Assembly (NCBI GenBank): GCA_036377075.1 | Contig: DASUZB010000175.1 | Location: 1 to 21,853 of the forward strand | DNA length: 21,853 nt | Origin: DASUZB01 sp036377075 | GTDB lineage: Bacteria; Actinomycetota; CALGFH01 | Direction: 5' to 3' | Part shown: positions 6,711 through 15,095 of the stretch, in pieces | Layout of the letters: every line of letters begins with the position of its first letter | How positions within the stretch are numbered: position 1 is the stretch's first letter | Translations under genes and position numbers: made by a program | The notes under the pieces: model-generated | What the model saw: only the letters and a program-made list of their open reading frames with translations | Databases searched by the model: none | What the model was told of the DNA's origin: nothing

Positions 6711-7298
6711 TTAACTGCCGGTCGGTGAGGCGTAGACGATCAGGTTGTCGCGGTAGTGGCCGGTGCTGTGGTCGTAGCTGCCGCCGCAGGTGATCAGGCG
6801 CAGCAGCGGCCTGGTCGCGGTGGTCCAGATGCGGTCGACGGGCAGCGCGGTCTTGGGGTGGCGCTCCAGGCGGCCGACGAGGAACCGCCTGGTGGCCCCG
6901 CCGCGCTCGCCGATGAGGATCTCGTCGCCGGGGTGCAGCTGCCGCAGCCGGTAGAACACCGCCGGGCCGGGGCGGTAGTAGACGTGGCCGACGAGCACGG
7001 CCGGGCCGGGGTCGCCGGGGCGGGGTCCGAGCTCGTACCAGCCGACCTGGTCGGGGTCGGGGACCTGCATGGCCCCGTCGGCCTGCAGCCCGACCGGGAC
7101 GACGCGGGCGTGTACCCCGATGCCGGGGATGGAGATGGTGGTCGGCCCTGCCGCGGTGGCGGCGCCGGGGCGGGGTCGCTGGTGCCGGTCGATGGCCGGC
7201 AGCAGCCAGCCGATGAAGGCCAGCACCGCGAGCGCGACCAGTGCGGGGACCGCACGCCCGGCTGGCGTGCGGTCCTTGCTGGTGTGGCTGGGGCTCAC
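6711..7298 (-). CDS. Class F-like sortase
   Basis: A 195-residue membrane-anchored transpeptidase that would attach secreted proteins to the cell wall or process them. It has an N-terminal membrane helix (about 17-36), a short linker, and a sortase beta-barrel. Catalytic residues are visible: H105 in VLVGHVYYRPG, C171 in LRLITCGGSYD and R183 in TGHYRDNLIVYA. The GPAVFYRL and TGHYRDN strings are typical of the actinobacterial class F group. The GTG start at 7298 overlaps the TGA of the upstream gene (GTGA), so the long open frame further upstream is not coding. The partner gene encodes a secreted, C-terminally anchored protein, a natural client. Confidence 0.9.
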   Translation of the reverse strand: MSPSHTSKDRTPAGRAVPALVALAVLAFIGWLLPAIDRHQRPRPGAATAAGPTTISIPGIGVHARVVPVGLQADGAMQVPDPDQVGWYELGPRPGDPGPAVLVGHVYYRPGPAVFYRLRQLHPGDEILIGERGGATRRFLVGRLERHPKTALPVDRIWTTATRPLLRLITCGGSYDHSTGHYRDNLIVYASPTGS

Positions 7299-8281
7299 TG
7301 CGACCGCCGCCTGATGGCCTGGTAGGCGCGCAGCGCCACGGCCGCGATGACCAGCAGCACCCAGGCCGGGGGCAGCAGCCGGGCCGGGTCGATGCCCCGG
7401 TGCTCGCCGTCGGCGGTGGCGCCCAGCCCCGTGTCGATCGCGGTCGGGACCTGGACCGTCCCCTTGCCGCGGTTGGCCGTGACGTGACCGGAGGTCGAGC
7501 CGCCGGTGCCGCCGGAGACCGACCCGCCGGTGCCGCGTGCGCGGACCCAGAAGCTGGCGTAGCCGATGCTGAAGAAGTCCGTGCGCGCGTTGCAGGTCAC
7601 GTAGAACCTGCCCTGCCCGACCGCGTCCCTGTTGGTGATGGTGTACTGGCCGACGACCTGCCGGTCGCGGGAGCGCGGCGCGTCGCGGAGGTTGGACTGC
7701 CGTCCCTTGGCGTCCTTGAAGAAGGGGAAGAACGGGTCGCACTCGCCACGGATGTCGGCGCGCACCGTGACCACGGTGCCGGGGCCGCCCGCCGTGGGCG
7801 TGACCGTGACCGCGATGCCGCCTGGTACGGGCGCCACCCAGAACGCGTCGTAACCCTGGGTGGCGGTGGGCAGGCCGGTGTCGCAGAAGACCCTGACCTT
7901 GCCCCAGCCGACCGAGTTACCGGGGTTGACGACGAACCGGCCGGTGAACCGCGAGTTCCCGGTGACCACCTGGTGCACCAGCGGCCACACCAGGCCCGCG
8001 ACGTCGCGGAACTCGCCCCTGGCCGAGCCGGGCCGGGTGCAGCCGCGGACGTCGGCGCTGACCCTGACCGTGGTCCCCAGGCTGCCGGTCGGCGGGTCGG
8101 TCGTCACCGGGATCGGCTTCGGCCGGGGCGGGATCGTGGTCGTGGTCGAGCCCGGGGTCGCGCCAGGCGTGGTGGCGCCGGCCTGCGACGAGCCGCCGGC
8201 GTCCTGGGCGTGGGCGGCGCTGCCGATGCTCATGACCGCCAGCATGGCCACGAGCGCGACGATGCGTGCGAACCTCGACAT
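7295..8281 (-). CDS. Secreted two-module protein with C-terminal membrane anchor, sortase partner
   Basis: A 328-residue exported protein. A signal peptide (1-25, ending AHAQD) is followed by a Thr/Pro-rich linker (about 28-55), two homologous modules and a Gly/Ser-rich linker (GTGGSVSGGTGGSTSG). It ends with one hydrophobic helix and a RAYQAIRRRSQ tail. The modules align: each starts with a PT-G--GT-V-V-AD-RG-C pattern, has a G(R/Q)(F/Y) strand in the middle and ends (V)FC or VTC followed by GY-(A/D/S)FWV. Each has two cysteines, suggesting one disulfide per Ig-like beta-sandwich. The tail layout is that of a sorting signal, but no LPxTG pentapeptide is present; the nearest string is LLPPAW. 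ATG 8281 has AAGGAGG eight bases upstream. It overlaps the sortase gene by four bases. Exact function unknown. Confidence 0.82.
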   Translation of the reverse strand: MSRFARIVALVAMLAVMSIGSAAHAQDAGGSSQAGATTPGATPGSTTTTIPPRPKPIPVTTDPPTGSLGTTVRVSADVRGCTRPGSARGEFRDVAGLVWPLVHQVVTGNSRFTGRFVVNPGNSVGWGKVRVFCDTGLPTATQGYDAFWVAPVPGGIAVTVTPTAGGPGTVVTVRADIRGECDPFFPFFKDAKGRQSNLRDAPRSRDRQVVGQYTITNRDAVGQGRFYVTCNARTDFFSIGYASFWVRARGTGGSVSGGTGGSTSGHVTANRGKGTVQVPTAIDTGLGATADGEHRGIDPARLLPPAWVLLVIAAVALRAYQAIRRRSQ

Positions 8282-8371
8282 GGTTCCGTCCTCCTTGCAC
8301 CCGCCGGACCTGCCCCCTTTGGGCCTCGTGCCTTGTTCCGTCCGGTGCTGGGCGGGACAATGCGCGCAGTC

Positions 8372-8388
8372 GCTGACACCCGGCTGAC
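8372..8388 (+). promoter_or_regulatory. Direct repeat GCTGAC with 11-bp period before the SARP gene
   Basis: GCTGAC occurs at 8372-8377 and 8383-8388, exactly 11 bp apart. SARP-family activators are known to bind short direct repeats spaced by one helical turn. This could be an autoregulatory site, but two 6-bp copies may be chance. Confidence 0.25.
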
Positions 8389-8407
8389 TGTTCGGGAGGG
8401 GGGCCCT

Positions 8408-11400
8408 GTGGAGGTTCGCCTCCTGGGTTCGATGGAACTTGCAGCCGACGGGTCGCCGGTCGCCGTCGGGGGAGTTCGTCAGCGCGCCGTCCTCGCCCTG
8501 CTCGTGCTGCACGCCAACCAGGTCGTGCCCGCCGAGCGGCTGCTGGTGGAGCTGTGGGGGGAGGACGCCCCGCCGACGGCGGCGAACGCGCTGCAGGCGG
8601 CCGTCTCGCGCCTGCGCCGGGCGCTCCCGCGGGGCCGGCTCGTCACCAGGCCGGTGGGCTACCTGTTCCGGGCCGCGCCGGACGAGATCGACGTGGAGCG
8701 CTTCGAGCGGCTGCTCGCCGGCGGGCGCGAGGCGCTGGCCGGCGGCGCCGCCGCGGAGGCGGCACAGACGCTGCGGCGGGCGCTGTCACTCTGGCGCGGG
8801 CCGGCGCTCGCCGACTTCCGCTTCGACCCTTTCGCGCAGGCGGAGATCGCGCGGCTCGAGGAGCTGCGGCTGGTCTGCACCGAGGAGCGCATCGAGGCCG
8901 ACCTCGCGCTCGGTGGCGCCGCCGAGCTGGTCGGCGAGCTCCAGCGCCTCACCGCGGAGCAGCCCCTGCGGGAGCGCCTGCGCGGGCAGCTCATGCTCGC
9001 GCTGTACCGCAGCGACCGCCAGGCCGACGCGCTCGCGGTCTACCGCGACGTTCGCGACCTGTTCGCCGAGGAGCTGGGCCTCGAGCCGGCGCCGGCCCTG
9101 CGCGAGCTCGAGGCCGCGATCCTGCGCCAGGACCCGTCGCTCGGGGCGCCCGAGACGCCGCCCCCGGTCACCGCGCCGGCACCGGTGCGCAAGCCGGTGA
9201 CGGTCCTGTGCGCGGAGCTGCGGGTGACCGCGGACGTGGCCGCCGGGCTGGACCCGGAGGCGCTCGACGCCGTGCTCGGCGGCGCGCTGGCCGTCCTCGG
9301 GTCGACCCTGGAGCGCCACGGAGGGAGGCTCGCCGCCGTCGCCGGCGAGCGCGTCCTCGGCGTCTTCGGCGTCCCGACCCTGCACGAGGACGACGCCCTG
9401 CGTGCCGCGCAGGCGGCCCTGGCCGCCCGCAGCGCGCTCGACGCCGAGGCGGCCGCGCTGCTCGCGGAGCGCGGCCTGCGGCTGACGGTGCGCTGCGGAC
9501 TGGCGACCGGCGAGGCGCTGGTCAGCGGTCCCGACGCGGCCGGCTTCGCCGGCGACGCCACCGGGCGCGCGGTGGAGCTCGCCGCCTCCGCCGCGGCCGG
9601 CGAGGTCCTGGTCAGCGACGCGACCCTGCAGCTCGCCGCCGGCGCGCTCGAGGTCGAGCAGGCGGGAGGAGGCCGGCTCCGGCTGCTGGCGGCGCGGCCG
9701 GGCGCGCGGCCGCGGGTCGTCCGCCTCGACGCGCCGCTGGTCGGCCGGGACGCGGAGCGGCGCCGGCTGGCGGAGGCGTTCCTGCGCGCCCGGCGGGAAC
9801 GCGCGACCGTGCTGGCGACCGTGCTCGGCGAGGCGGGGATCGGCAAGACCCGCCTCGCCCGCGAGCTCGCCGCCCAGGTGGCCGGTGAGGCGACCGTGGT
9901 CACCGGTGGCTGCCAGCCCTACGGCGAGGGCGTCACCTTCTGGCCCCTGCGCGAGCTGGTCCACCAGGCCGGGGCGGGCGAGGGCAGCCGCGCGGAGCTG
10001 GAGGCGCTGCTGGCGGGTGAGGCGGACGCGGAGAGGGTGGCCGAGTGCCTGTCGGGCGCCCTCGGCCCGAGCGGGCAGGGCGCCACCTCGGCCGTGGAGA
10101 TCTTCTGGGCGGCGCGCCGGCTGGTGGAGACGCTCGCACGGCCGGGACCGCTCCTGGTCGTCCTCGACGACCTGCAATGGGCGGAGCCGACCTTCCTCGA
10201 CCTGGTCGAGGCGCTGGCGGCCCAGGCGGAACGGGCACCAGTCCTGCTGCTCTGCCTGGCGCGCCCCGAGCTCCTGGAGCAGCGCCCGGCCTGGGCTGCC
10301 GGGGCGGCGCGGGCCGTCTCCGTCGAGCTCGGACCGCTCGCCGACGACGACGCGACCGCGCTGCTGGACGCGCTGGCGGGAGGGCCGCCGCCGGCGTGGA
10401 GGCGCAAGCAGCTGCTCGGCGCGGCCGGCGGCAACCCGCTGTTCCTGGAGCAGCTGGTCGCGTCGGTCGGCGAGCAGCGCCGGGGTGAGGGCGTGCCGCC
10501 GCTGCCGCCGACGATCCAGGCCCTGCTCGCCGCCCGCCTCGAGCGGCTCGGCCCCGGTGAGCGCGCGGTGCTCACCCGCGCGGCCATCCTCGGCGTGGAC
10601 TTCTCCCCGCCGGCGGTCGCCGAGCTCCTACCCGAGGAGGCACGGGCCCCCCTTGGCCGCCACCTGCAGGCGCTCGCCAGCAAGGGGCTGGTGCAGCCCC
10701 CGCGCCCCGGCTCCGGCCTCGACCAGGACTTCCGCTTCCGGCACATCCTCGTGCAGCAGGCGGCCTACCGGGCGGTTCCCAAGTCGCTCCGCGCCGACCT
10801 GCACGAGCGCTACGTCCGCTGGCTCGAGCGTGGCGCCGGCCAGCGGGCCGGCGACCACGACGAGATCCTCGGCTACCACCTCGAGCAGGCCTACCGGTAC
10901 CGGACCGAGCTGGGGCGCGCCGGCGCCCAGGAACGGGCGCTGGCGGCCCAGGCGGCGGAGCGGCTGGGCGCCGCCGCCCGCGGCGCGCTCGTGCGCGGCG
11001 ACCCTCCCGCGGGCGCGCGCCTGCTCGAGCGGGCGGTGTCGCTGCTGGGCGACCAGCCGGCGCGCACGGCGCTGCTCCCCACCCTCGGGGTCGCCCTGCT
11101 CGAGTCCGGCAGGCTGGAGGACGCCGACCGGGTCCTTCAGGAGGCGATCGAGCGCGCCAACGCCGAGAGCGATCCGCCCCTGGAGGCGCGCGCCCGCGTC
11201 GAGCAGCAGTTCGTACGGATCCAGGCGGGGTCGAGCAAGGGGCACGCCCGGGCGCGGCGGGCCGCCGACGCCGCGCTGGGCACGCTCGGGGAGCACGGCG
11301 ACGACCTCGGCCTCTGCCGGGCCTGGTGCCTCCGGGCCTCGATCGAGTGGACCGAGGGGCTCGTCGCCGGCGCCGACGAGGCCTGGCGCCAGGCCGCCGA

Positions 11401-12214
11401 GCACGCCCGCCGCGCCGGCGACGAGCGGGAGCTGTTCGAGATCCTCTGCTGGCGGGCCTCGGCGGCGGTGATGGGGCCGGCGCCGGTGCCGGAGGCGATC
11501 CGCCGCTGCACCAAGATCCGCCAGCAGGTCCGCACGAGCCCGGTCGCCGTCGCGGCGACGCTCCACCCGCTCGGGCTGCTCCATGCCATGAACGGTGACT
11601 TCGACCAGGCGCGCCACCTCGTCCGCCAGGGCAACGCGATCCTCGACGAGCTCGACCGCCTGCAATCGGCCGTCTCGCACCACGAGTTCCTGGTGGAGAT
11701 GCTCGCCGGGCAGCCCGAGGTGGCCGAGGAGCGGCTACGGGTCGGGTATGCGAGGCTGCAGGAGATGGGCGAGCGGGCGCTGCTGCCCACGACCGCGGCG
11801 ATGCTCGCCCAGGCGATCCACGCGCAGGGCCGCTACCAGGAGGCCGACGCCTTCTGCCTGGTGAGCGAGCAGACCGCCACGCCCGAGGACTTCTCGACGC
11901 AGGTGATGTGGCGGGGCGTGCGGGCCAAGCTCCTCGCTCGGCAGGGCCGCCTGGACGAGGCGGCGGCGCTGGCCGGCGAGGCGGTCCGGCTCGCGGAGCC
12001 GACCGACATGCTGACGATCCGCGCGGACGCGCTGGTCGACCTCGCCGAGGTCCTCGACCTCCGCGGACCGTCGGCCGAGGCGGACGCCGCCGCTCGCGAC
12101 GGCCTCGCGCTGTACCAGCGAAAGGGGGACCGGGTATCCGCCGCACGGGTCCAACGCCAACTGGCAGCACGGACGCCCACGACCGGGCGGCTACGAGTCA
12201 ACGGAGGTGCGTGA
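8408..12214 (+). CDS. SARP/BTAD regulator with degenerate cyclase, AAA ATPase and TPR domains
   Basis: A 1268-residue cytoplasmic regulator, probably a large ATP-dependent transcription activator. Domains in order: OmpR-type winged helix (about 1-85, with the VLALLVLHANQVV string); BTAD helical domain (about 90-245); class III cyclase-like domain (about 262-430); AAA/STAND ATPase with Walker A GEAGIGKT (474-481) and Walker B LLVVLDDLQW (582-591); helical region and TPR-like repeats (about 850-1260). In the cyclase domain both metal-binding aspartates are glutamates: the usual FADL reads CAEL (E270) and the usual GDG reads GER (E314), so nucleotide cyclisation is doubtful. GTG 8408 starts the canonical VEVRLLG and is preceded by GGGAGGGG. 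An ATG at 8360 is in frame but adds a non-family leader. It is coupled to the next gene by TGATG. Confidence 0.9.
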   Translation: MEVRLLGSMELAADGSPVAVGGVRQRAVLALLVLHANQVVPAERLLVELWGEDAPPTAANALQAAVSRLRRALPRGRLVTRPVGYLFRAAPDEIDVERFERLLAGGREALAGGAAAEAAQTLRRALSLWRGPALADFRFDPFAQAEIARLEELRLVCTEERIEADLALGGAAELVGELQRLTAEQPLRERLRGQLMLALYRSDRQADALAVYRDVRDLFAEELGLEPAPALRELEAAILRQDPSLGAPETPPPVTAPAPVRKPVTVLCAELRVTADVAAGLDPEALDAVLGGALAVLGSTLERHGGRLAAVAGERVLGVFGVPTLHEDDALRAAQAALAARSALDAEAAALLAERGLRLTVRCGLATGEALVSGPDAAGFAGDATGRAVELAASAAAGEVLVSDATLQLAAGALEVEQAGGGRLRLLAARPGARPRVVRLDAPLVGRDAERRRLAEAFLRARRERATVLATVLGEAGIGKTRLARELAAQVAGEATVVTGGCQPYGEGVTFWPLRELVHQAGAGEGSRAELEALLAGEADAERVAECLSGALGPSGQGATSAVEIFWAARRLVETLARPGPLLVVLDDLQWAEPTFLDLVEALAAQAERAPVLLLCLARPELLEQRPAWAAGAARAVSVELGPLADDDATALLDALAGGPPPAWRRKQLLGAAGGNPLFLEQLVASVGEQRRGEGVPPLPPTIQALLAARLERLGPGERAVLTRAAILGVDFSPPAVAELLPEEARAPLGRHLQALASKGLVQPPRPGSGLDQDFRFRHILVQQAAYRAVPKSLRADLHERYVRWLERGAGQRAGDHDEILGYHLEQAYRYRTELGRAGAQERALAAQAAERLGAAARGALVRGDPPAGARLLERAVSLLGDQPARTALLPTLGVALLESGRLEDADRVLQEAIERANAESDPPLEARARVEQQFVRIQAGSSKGHARARRAADAALGTLGEHGDDLGLCRAWCLRASIEWTEGLVAGADEAWRQAAEHARRAGDERELFEILCWRASAAVMGPAPVPEAIRRCTKIRQQVRTSPVAVAATLHPLGLLHAMNGDFDQARHLVRQGNAILDELDRLQSAVSHHEFLVEMLAGQPEVAEERLRVGYARLQEMGERALLPTTAAMLAQAIHAQGRYQEADAFCLVSEQTATPEDFSTQVMWRGVRAKLLARQGRLDEAAALAGEAVRLAEPTDMLTIRADALVDLAEVLDLRGPSAEADAAARDGLALYQRKGDRVSAARVQRQLAARTPTTGRLRVNGGA

Positions 12215-12747
12215 TGTCGATATCCCAGGTCGACATGGTGGTCTGGCGGGACGGCAACCAGGAGCTGCAGGTCTGCGGGGACCTCGGGCAGGCGGCGGGG
12301 GAGCCCCAGTCCTTCCTCGTCGTCGTCCGGCAGGGCGACAACGTCGCTTCGCTGCACGCGACCCGGCCTTTCGGCGACCCGAAGACGTTCGACCCCAAGG
12401 ACGGCCGCTGGGAGCTCAAGGGCACGCCGGGAACGGGGGTCCAGTTCGAGACGGGCCAATCGGCTGTGGTGTCCGCGGTGGTCGTCCTCAAGCGCGAAGC
12501 GGCGGGCTTGGAGACGCTCAGCTGGGTGCAGCCGGTCGAGCAGGTCAAGCCGGACCGGCAGGCGGGCGACGAGCAACAGCTCGAGTTCCACCCGGAGGTG
12601 CTCGCCCAACCTCCGGACAGAGCCCTCGGGTTCGGGCACTCGGTCTCGTCGTCCCTCACGATCCTCCAGGTTGACGCGACCGGCGGCGAGACCTTCCGCG
12701 GCGTGCAGCGGATCGACAAGGTCCCGCCGGCCGTCCCCGCGCAGTAG
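12214..12747 (+). CDS. Unrecognised beta-rich protein coupled to the SARP regulator
   Basis: A 177-residue protein not assigned to a family. It begins MSISQVDMVVWRDGNQELQV and lacks a signal peptide and membrane segments, so it is probably cytoplasmic. The sequence alternates hydrophobic residues in strand-like patterns, with many Gly, Asp and Gln, and only one Cys. No catalytic motif is evident. GGAGG lies six bases before the ATG, and the start overlaps the SARP stop by one base (TGATG), which points to coupled production and possibly to a partner or ligand-sensing role for the SARP/STAND protein. That role is inference from position only. It ends six bases before the convergent SPFH gene. 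Confidence 0.75.
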   Translation: MSISQVDMVVWRDGNQELQVCGDLGQAAGEPQSFLVVVRQGDNVASLHATRPFGDPKTFDPKDGRWELKGTPGTGVQFETGQSAVVSAVVVLKREAAGLETLSWVQPVEQVKPDRQAGDEQQLEFHPEVLAQPPDRALGFGHSVSSSLTILQVDATGGETFRGVQRIDKVPPAVPAQ

Positions 12748-12753
12748 GCGCCC

Positions 12754-13641
12754 TCAGCCCCGTTCGCCGTCCCCGTGGGCGGCGAACGAGCGGCCGGCCG
12801 AGCCGACCACGCTCTGGAGCAGGCTGGCCAGCTCCATCGGGACCACGAACTTGGTCGACGGGGAGGCGCCGATCTGCTTCAGCGCGTCCAGGTACTGCAG
12901 GCTCATGGTGTTGGCGTCGATGGTCTTGGCCACCGCGAAGATCTTGTCGAGGGCCAGGGAGAAGCCCTCCGCGCGCAGGATCGCCGCCTGGCGGTCGCCC
13001 TCGGCGTTCAGGATCGCGGACTGCTTCTGGCCCTCCGCCACGGTGATCGCGGCCTGCTTGGTACCGGTGGCCTCGGTGACCACCGCGCGGCGGGTCCGCT
13101 CGGCCGACATCTGGCGGGTCATGGCCTCCTGGACCTGCGGCGGCGGGGTGATCTCGCGGACCTCGACGTTGGTGACCTTCACGCCCCAGCGCTCGGTGAC
13201 CTCGTCGAGCTTCGCGCGGAGCTGCTCGTTCATCAGCTCACGCTTGGAGAGCACGTCGTCGAGGCTCATGTCGCCGACCACGCTGCGCAAGGTGGTCGCG
13301 GCGATGTTCTGCGCGGCACCGGCGAAGTACTGGACCCGGATCACGCTCGCGACCGCGTCGATGACCCTGGTGAAGATGATGAAGTCGATCGCGATGGTGG
13401 CGTTGTCCGCGGTGATCGCGGTCTGGCGGGGAATTTCCAGATATTGCTCGCGCAGGTCGACCATGACCGGCCGGTCGACGACCGGGATGATCAGCACCAG
13501 CCCCGGCCCGCGCGTGCCCACCATGCGGCCCAGGCGGAACAGCACGATCCGCTGGTACTCGCGGACGATCCTGATCGCGAGGCGGGCAAGCAGCACCACC
13601 ACGACCAGCACGACCGCCAGTCCGATGTAGAACCCGATCAT
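12754..13641 (-). CDS. SPFH/stomatin (slipin) membrane protein
   Basis: A 295-residue membrane-scaffold protein. An N-terminal hydrophobic helix (1-24) is followed by the SPFH/band-7 domain (about 28-190), recognisable by RIVLFRLGRMVGTRGPGLV, PVVDRPVMVDLREQYLEIP and DVLSKRELMNEQLRAKLDE. A helical region rich in AEG/AEGDRQAAILRAEG follows, which forms oligomerising coiled coils in this family. These proteins assemble membrane microdomains and are clients or partners of NfeD proteases. The ATG overlaps the TGA of the NfeD gene (ATGA), fixing the start; the open frame further upstream is a shadow of NfeD. The convergent neighbour ends six bases away. Confidence 0.93.
   Translation of the reverse strand: MIGFYIGLAVVLVVVVLLARLAIRIVREYQRIVLFRLGRMVGTRGPGLVLIIPVVDRPVMVDLREQYLEIPRQTAITADNATIAIDFIIFTRVIDAVASVIRVQYFAGAAQNIAATTLRSVVGDMSLDDVLSKRELMNEQLRAKLDEVTERWGVKVTNVEVREITPPPQVQEAMTRQMSAERTRRAVVTEATGTKQAAITVAEGQKQSAILNAEGDRQAAILRAEGFSLALDKIFAVAKTIDANTMSLQYLDALKQIGASPSTKFVVPMELASLLQSVVGSAGRSFAAHGDGERG
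12762..12787. terminator. Hairpin at the convergent gene ends
   Basis: GTTCGCCG (12762-12769) pairs with CGGCGAAC (12780-12787) around a GC-rich loop that can add three more pairs. It lies 15 bases after the stop of the 177-residue gene and inside the last codons of the SPFH gene. It could end plus-strand transcription; no T-run follows. Confidence 0.4.
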
Positions 13642-15002
13642 TCCTTCACGATCCTTTCGGTTGCCTCCCAGGGCGCCGTCGGCCCCGGTTCGACGATCAG
13701 TCGCAGCCCGCGCCGCCCGACTACGCGCACGCCGGTCCCCGCGGGGATGGCACCGTGGGCCGCCTCGGCGCTCCACTGCTCGTGGCCGACCCGGACCTGG
13801 CCGCGGGGGCCGAGCTCCCCGAGCGCGACGCCCGCGGCCCCGACCAGCTCGTCCATGCCCGCCCGCGGCGCCGGCAGGGCGCGCGCCTCGAGCACCGCCT
13901 TGACCACGAAGCCGAAGAAGCCGACCAGGGCGGCCGTGACCAGCGCCAGCAGCCAGCGGGAGACGCGCACGTCCGGGGTCGACGGGTCGTACAGCAGCAG
14001 GCCGCCGAGGATCAGGCAGGCGGTGCCGCCGGCCAGCGGCAGGCCGGCGCCCGGGTGTTTCAGCTCGACCAGGAACAGCACCACCGAGGCGGCCAGCAGG
14101 ACCAGCCCGCCCAGCCGCACCGGCAGGATGCCGAAGGCGACCACGCTGGTGACCAGCAGCAGCGTGCCGAGCACGCCCGGCACCGAGATGCCCGGGTGGA
14201 GCACCTCGATCACGATCAGGATCAGGCCGAGGTAGAAGAAGACGAAGGCGAGGTTGGGGTCGACCAGCCCGTGCAGCACCGCCACGCCGAGGCCGGGTCT
14301 CTGGGTCCGGACGGTGGCGTCGCCGGTGTGGAGGGTGACCGTGCCGGCCGCGGTCTCGACCTGCAGCCGGTCGACCTCGTCGAGCAGCGCCTTCGGGGAG
14401 TCGGCCAGCCGGTCGACCACCGGCGGCTTGTACGCGGCCGCCTGCTCGGCGGAGAGCGTCGCCGAGTCGCGCACGGCGGACTCCGCCCACCTGGCGTTGC
14501 GGTGGGTCCGCTCGGCCAGGGAGCGGATGAAGGCGGCCGCGTCGTTGGTCACCTTCTCCTGCTCGATCGTGCCGCTCACGCCGACCGGGTGGGCCGCGCC
14601 CAGGTTGGTGCCGTGGGCCATCGCGTTGGAGGGGCAGGCGAGCATCACGAACGTCCCGGCCGAGGCGGCCCTGGCCCCGGCCGGCCCGGTCCAGCAGATC
14701 ACCGGCACGCGCGAGGCGGTGATCGCCTTGACGATGGCGCGCATGGACGAGTCGAGGCCGCCGGGGGTGTCGATGGTGAGCAGGACGGCGTCGTCGCCTG
14801 CCCGGTTGGCCGCGGCGATGCCGCGCTCCAGGTAGCCGGCGACGAACGGGTCGACGGCGCCGCGCAGCTCCAGGGCGCGGACGGTCGGGCGGCCGGCGGA
14901 TGCCTCGGCGCCCGCGCCGCTCGCCGTCGGGCCGGCCAGTAGCAGCGCCCCGAGCGCCAGGGCAGCGGCCGCCCATCGAACGTGCATATCTTCATGATCC
15001 AC
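13638..15002 (-). CDS. nfeD: NfeD-family membrane-bound serine protease (ClpP-like)
   Basis: A 454-residue full-length NfeD protein. An N-terminal signal/anchor (about 7-35) is followed by a ClpP-class serine protease domain (about 40-215). That domain contains DTPGGL, a GARAASAGTF serine loop (S114) and GTNLGAAHP; K150 in EQEKVTND is the likely catalytic lysine. Several membrane helices (about 240-370) and a C-terminal OB-like domain (about 385-445) complete the architecture. Family members cleave stomatin C-termini in membrane quality control. The gene overlaps the SPFH gene by ATGA, so they are co-translated. GTG 15002 and the in-frame ATG 14987 are both possible starts; neither has a strong ribosome binding site and both leave a signal peptide. 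Confidence 0.92.
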   Translation of the reverse strand: MDHEDMHVRWAAAALALGALLLAGPTASGAGAEASAGRPTVRALELRGAVDPFVAGYLERGIAAANRAGDDAVLLTIDTPGGLDSSMRAIVKAITASRVPVICWTGPAGARAASAGTFVMLACPSNAMAHGTNLGAAHPVGVSGTIEQEKVTNDAAAFIRSLAERTHRNARWAESAVRDSATLSAEQAAAYKPPVVDRLADSPKALLDEVDRLQVETAAGTVTLHTGDATVRTQRPGLGVAVLHGLVDPNLAFVFFYLGLILIVIEVLHPGISVPGVLGTLLLVTSVVAFGILPVRLGGLVLLAASVVLFLVELKHPGAGLPLAGGTACLILGGLLLYDPSTPDVRVSRWLLALVTAALVGFFGFVVKAVLEARALPAPRAGMDELVGAAGVALGELGPRGQVRVGHEQWSAEAAHGAIPAGTGVRVVGRRGLRLIVEPGPTAPWEATERIVKE

Positions 15003-15095
15003 CCGTCGAGCCCGAGCCGGTAGGCCGGACTACCCTCGCCTCCCGCCGCCCCGGGCGACGCGGGGCTGTCGCAGGCGCAACGTTGAATAGGTGCC

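Noticed and set aside
7299..7742. N-terminal extension of the sortase frame
   Set aside because: It overlaps the partner gene out of frame and reads as shadow; the GTG at 7298 with the GTGA overlap and signal-anchor fits the family.
7241..8407. N-terminal extension of the SARP frame
   Set aside because: It is antisense to the sortase-partner gene and unlike any SARP; the family start VEVRLLG coincides with GTG 8408.
14400..14560. Loss of the NfeD catalytic lysine (ARWAES read as a lost Lys)
   Set aside because: The catalytic lysine more likely aligns with K150 in EKVTND, which is present, so the protease appears intact.
13642..14976. N-terminal extension of the SPFH frame
   Set aside because: It overlaps NfeD in another frame and has no SPFH features; the hydrophobic helix starts at ATG 13641.
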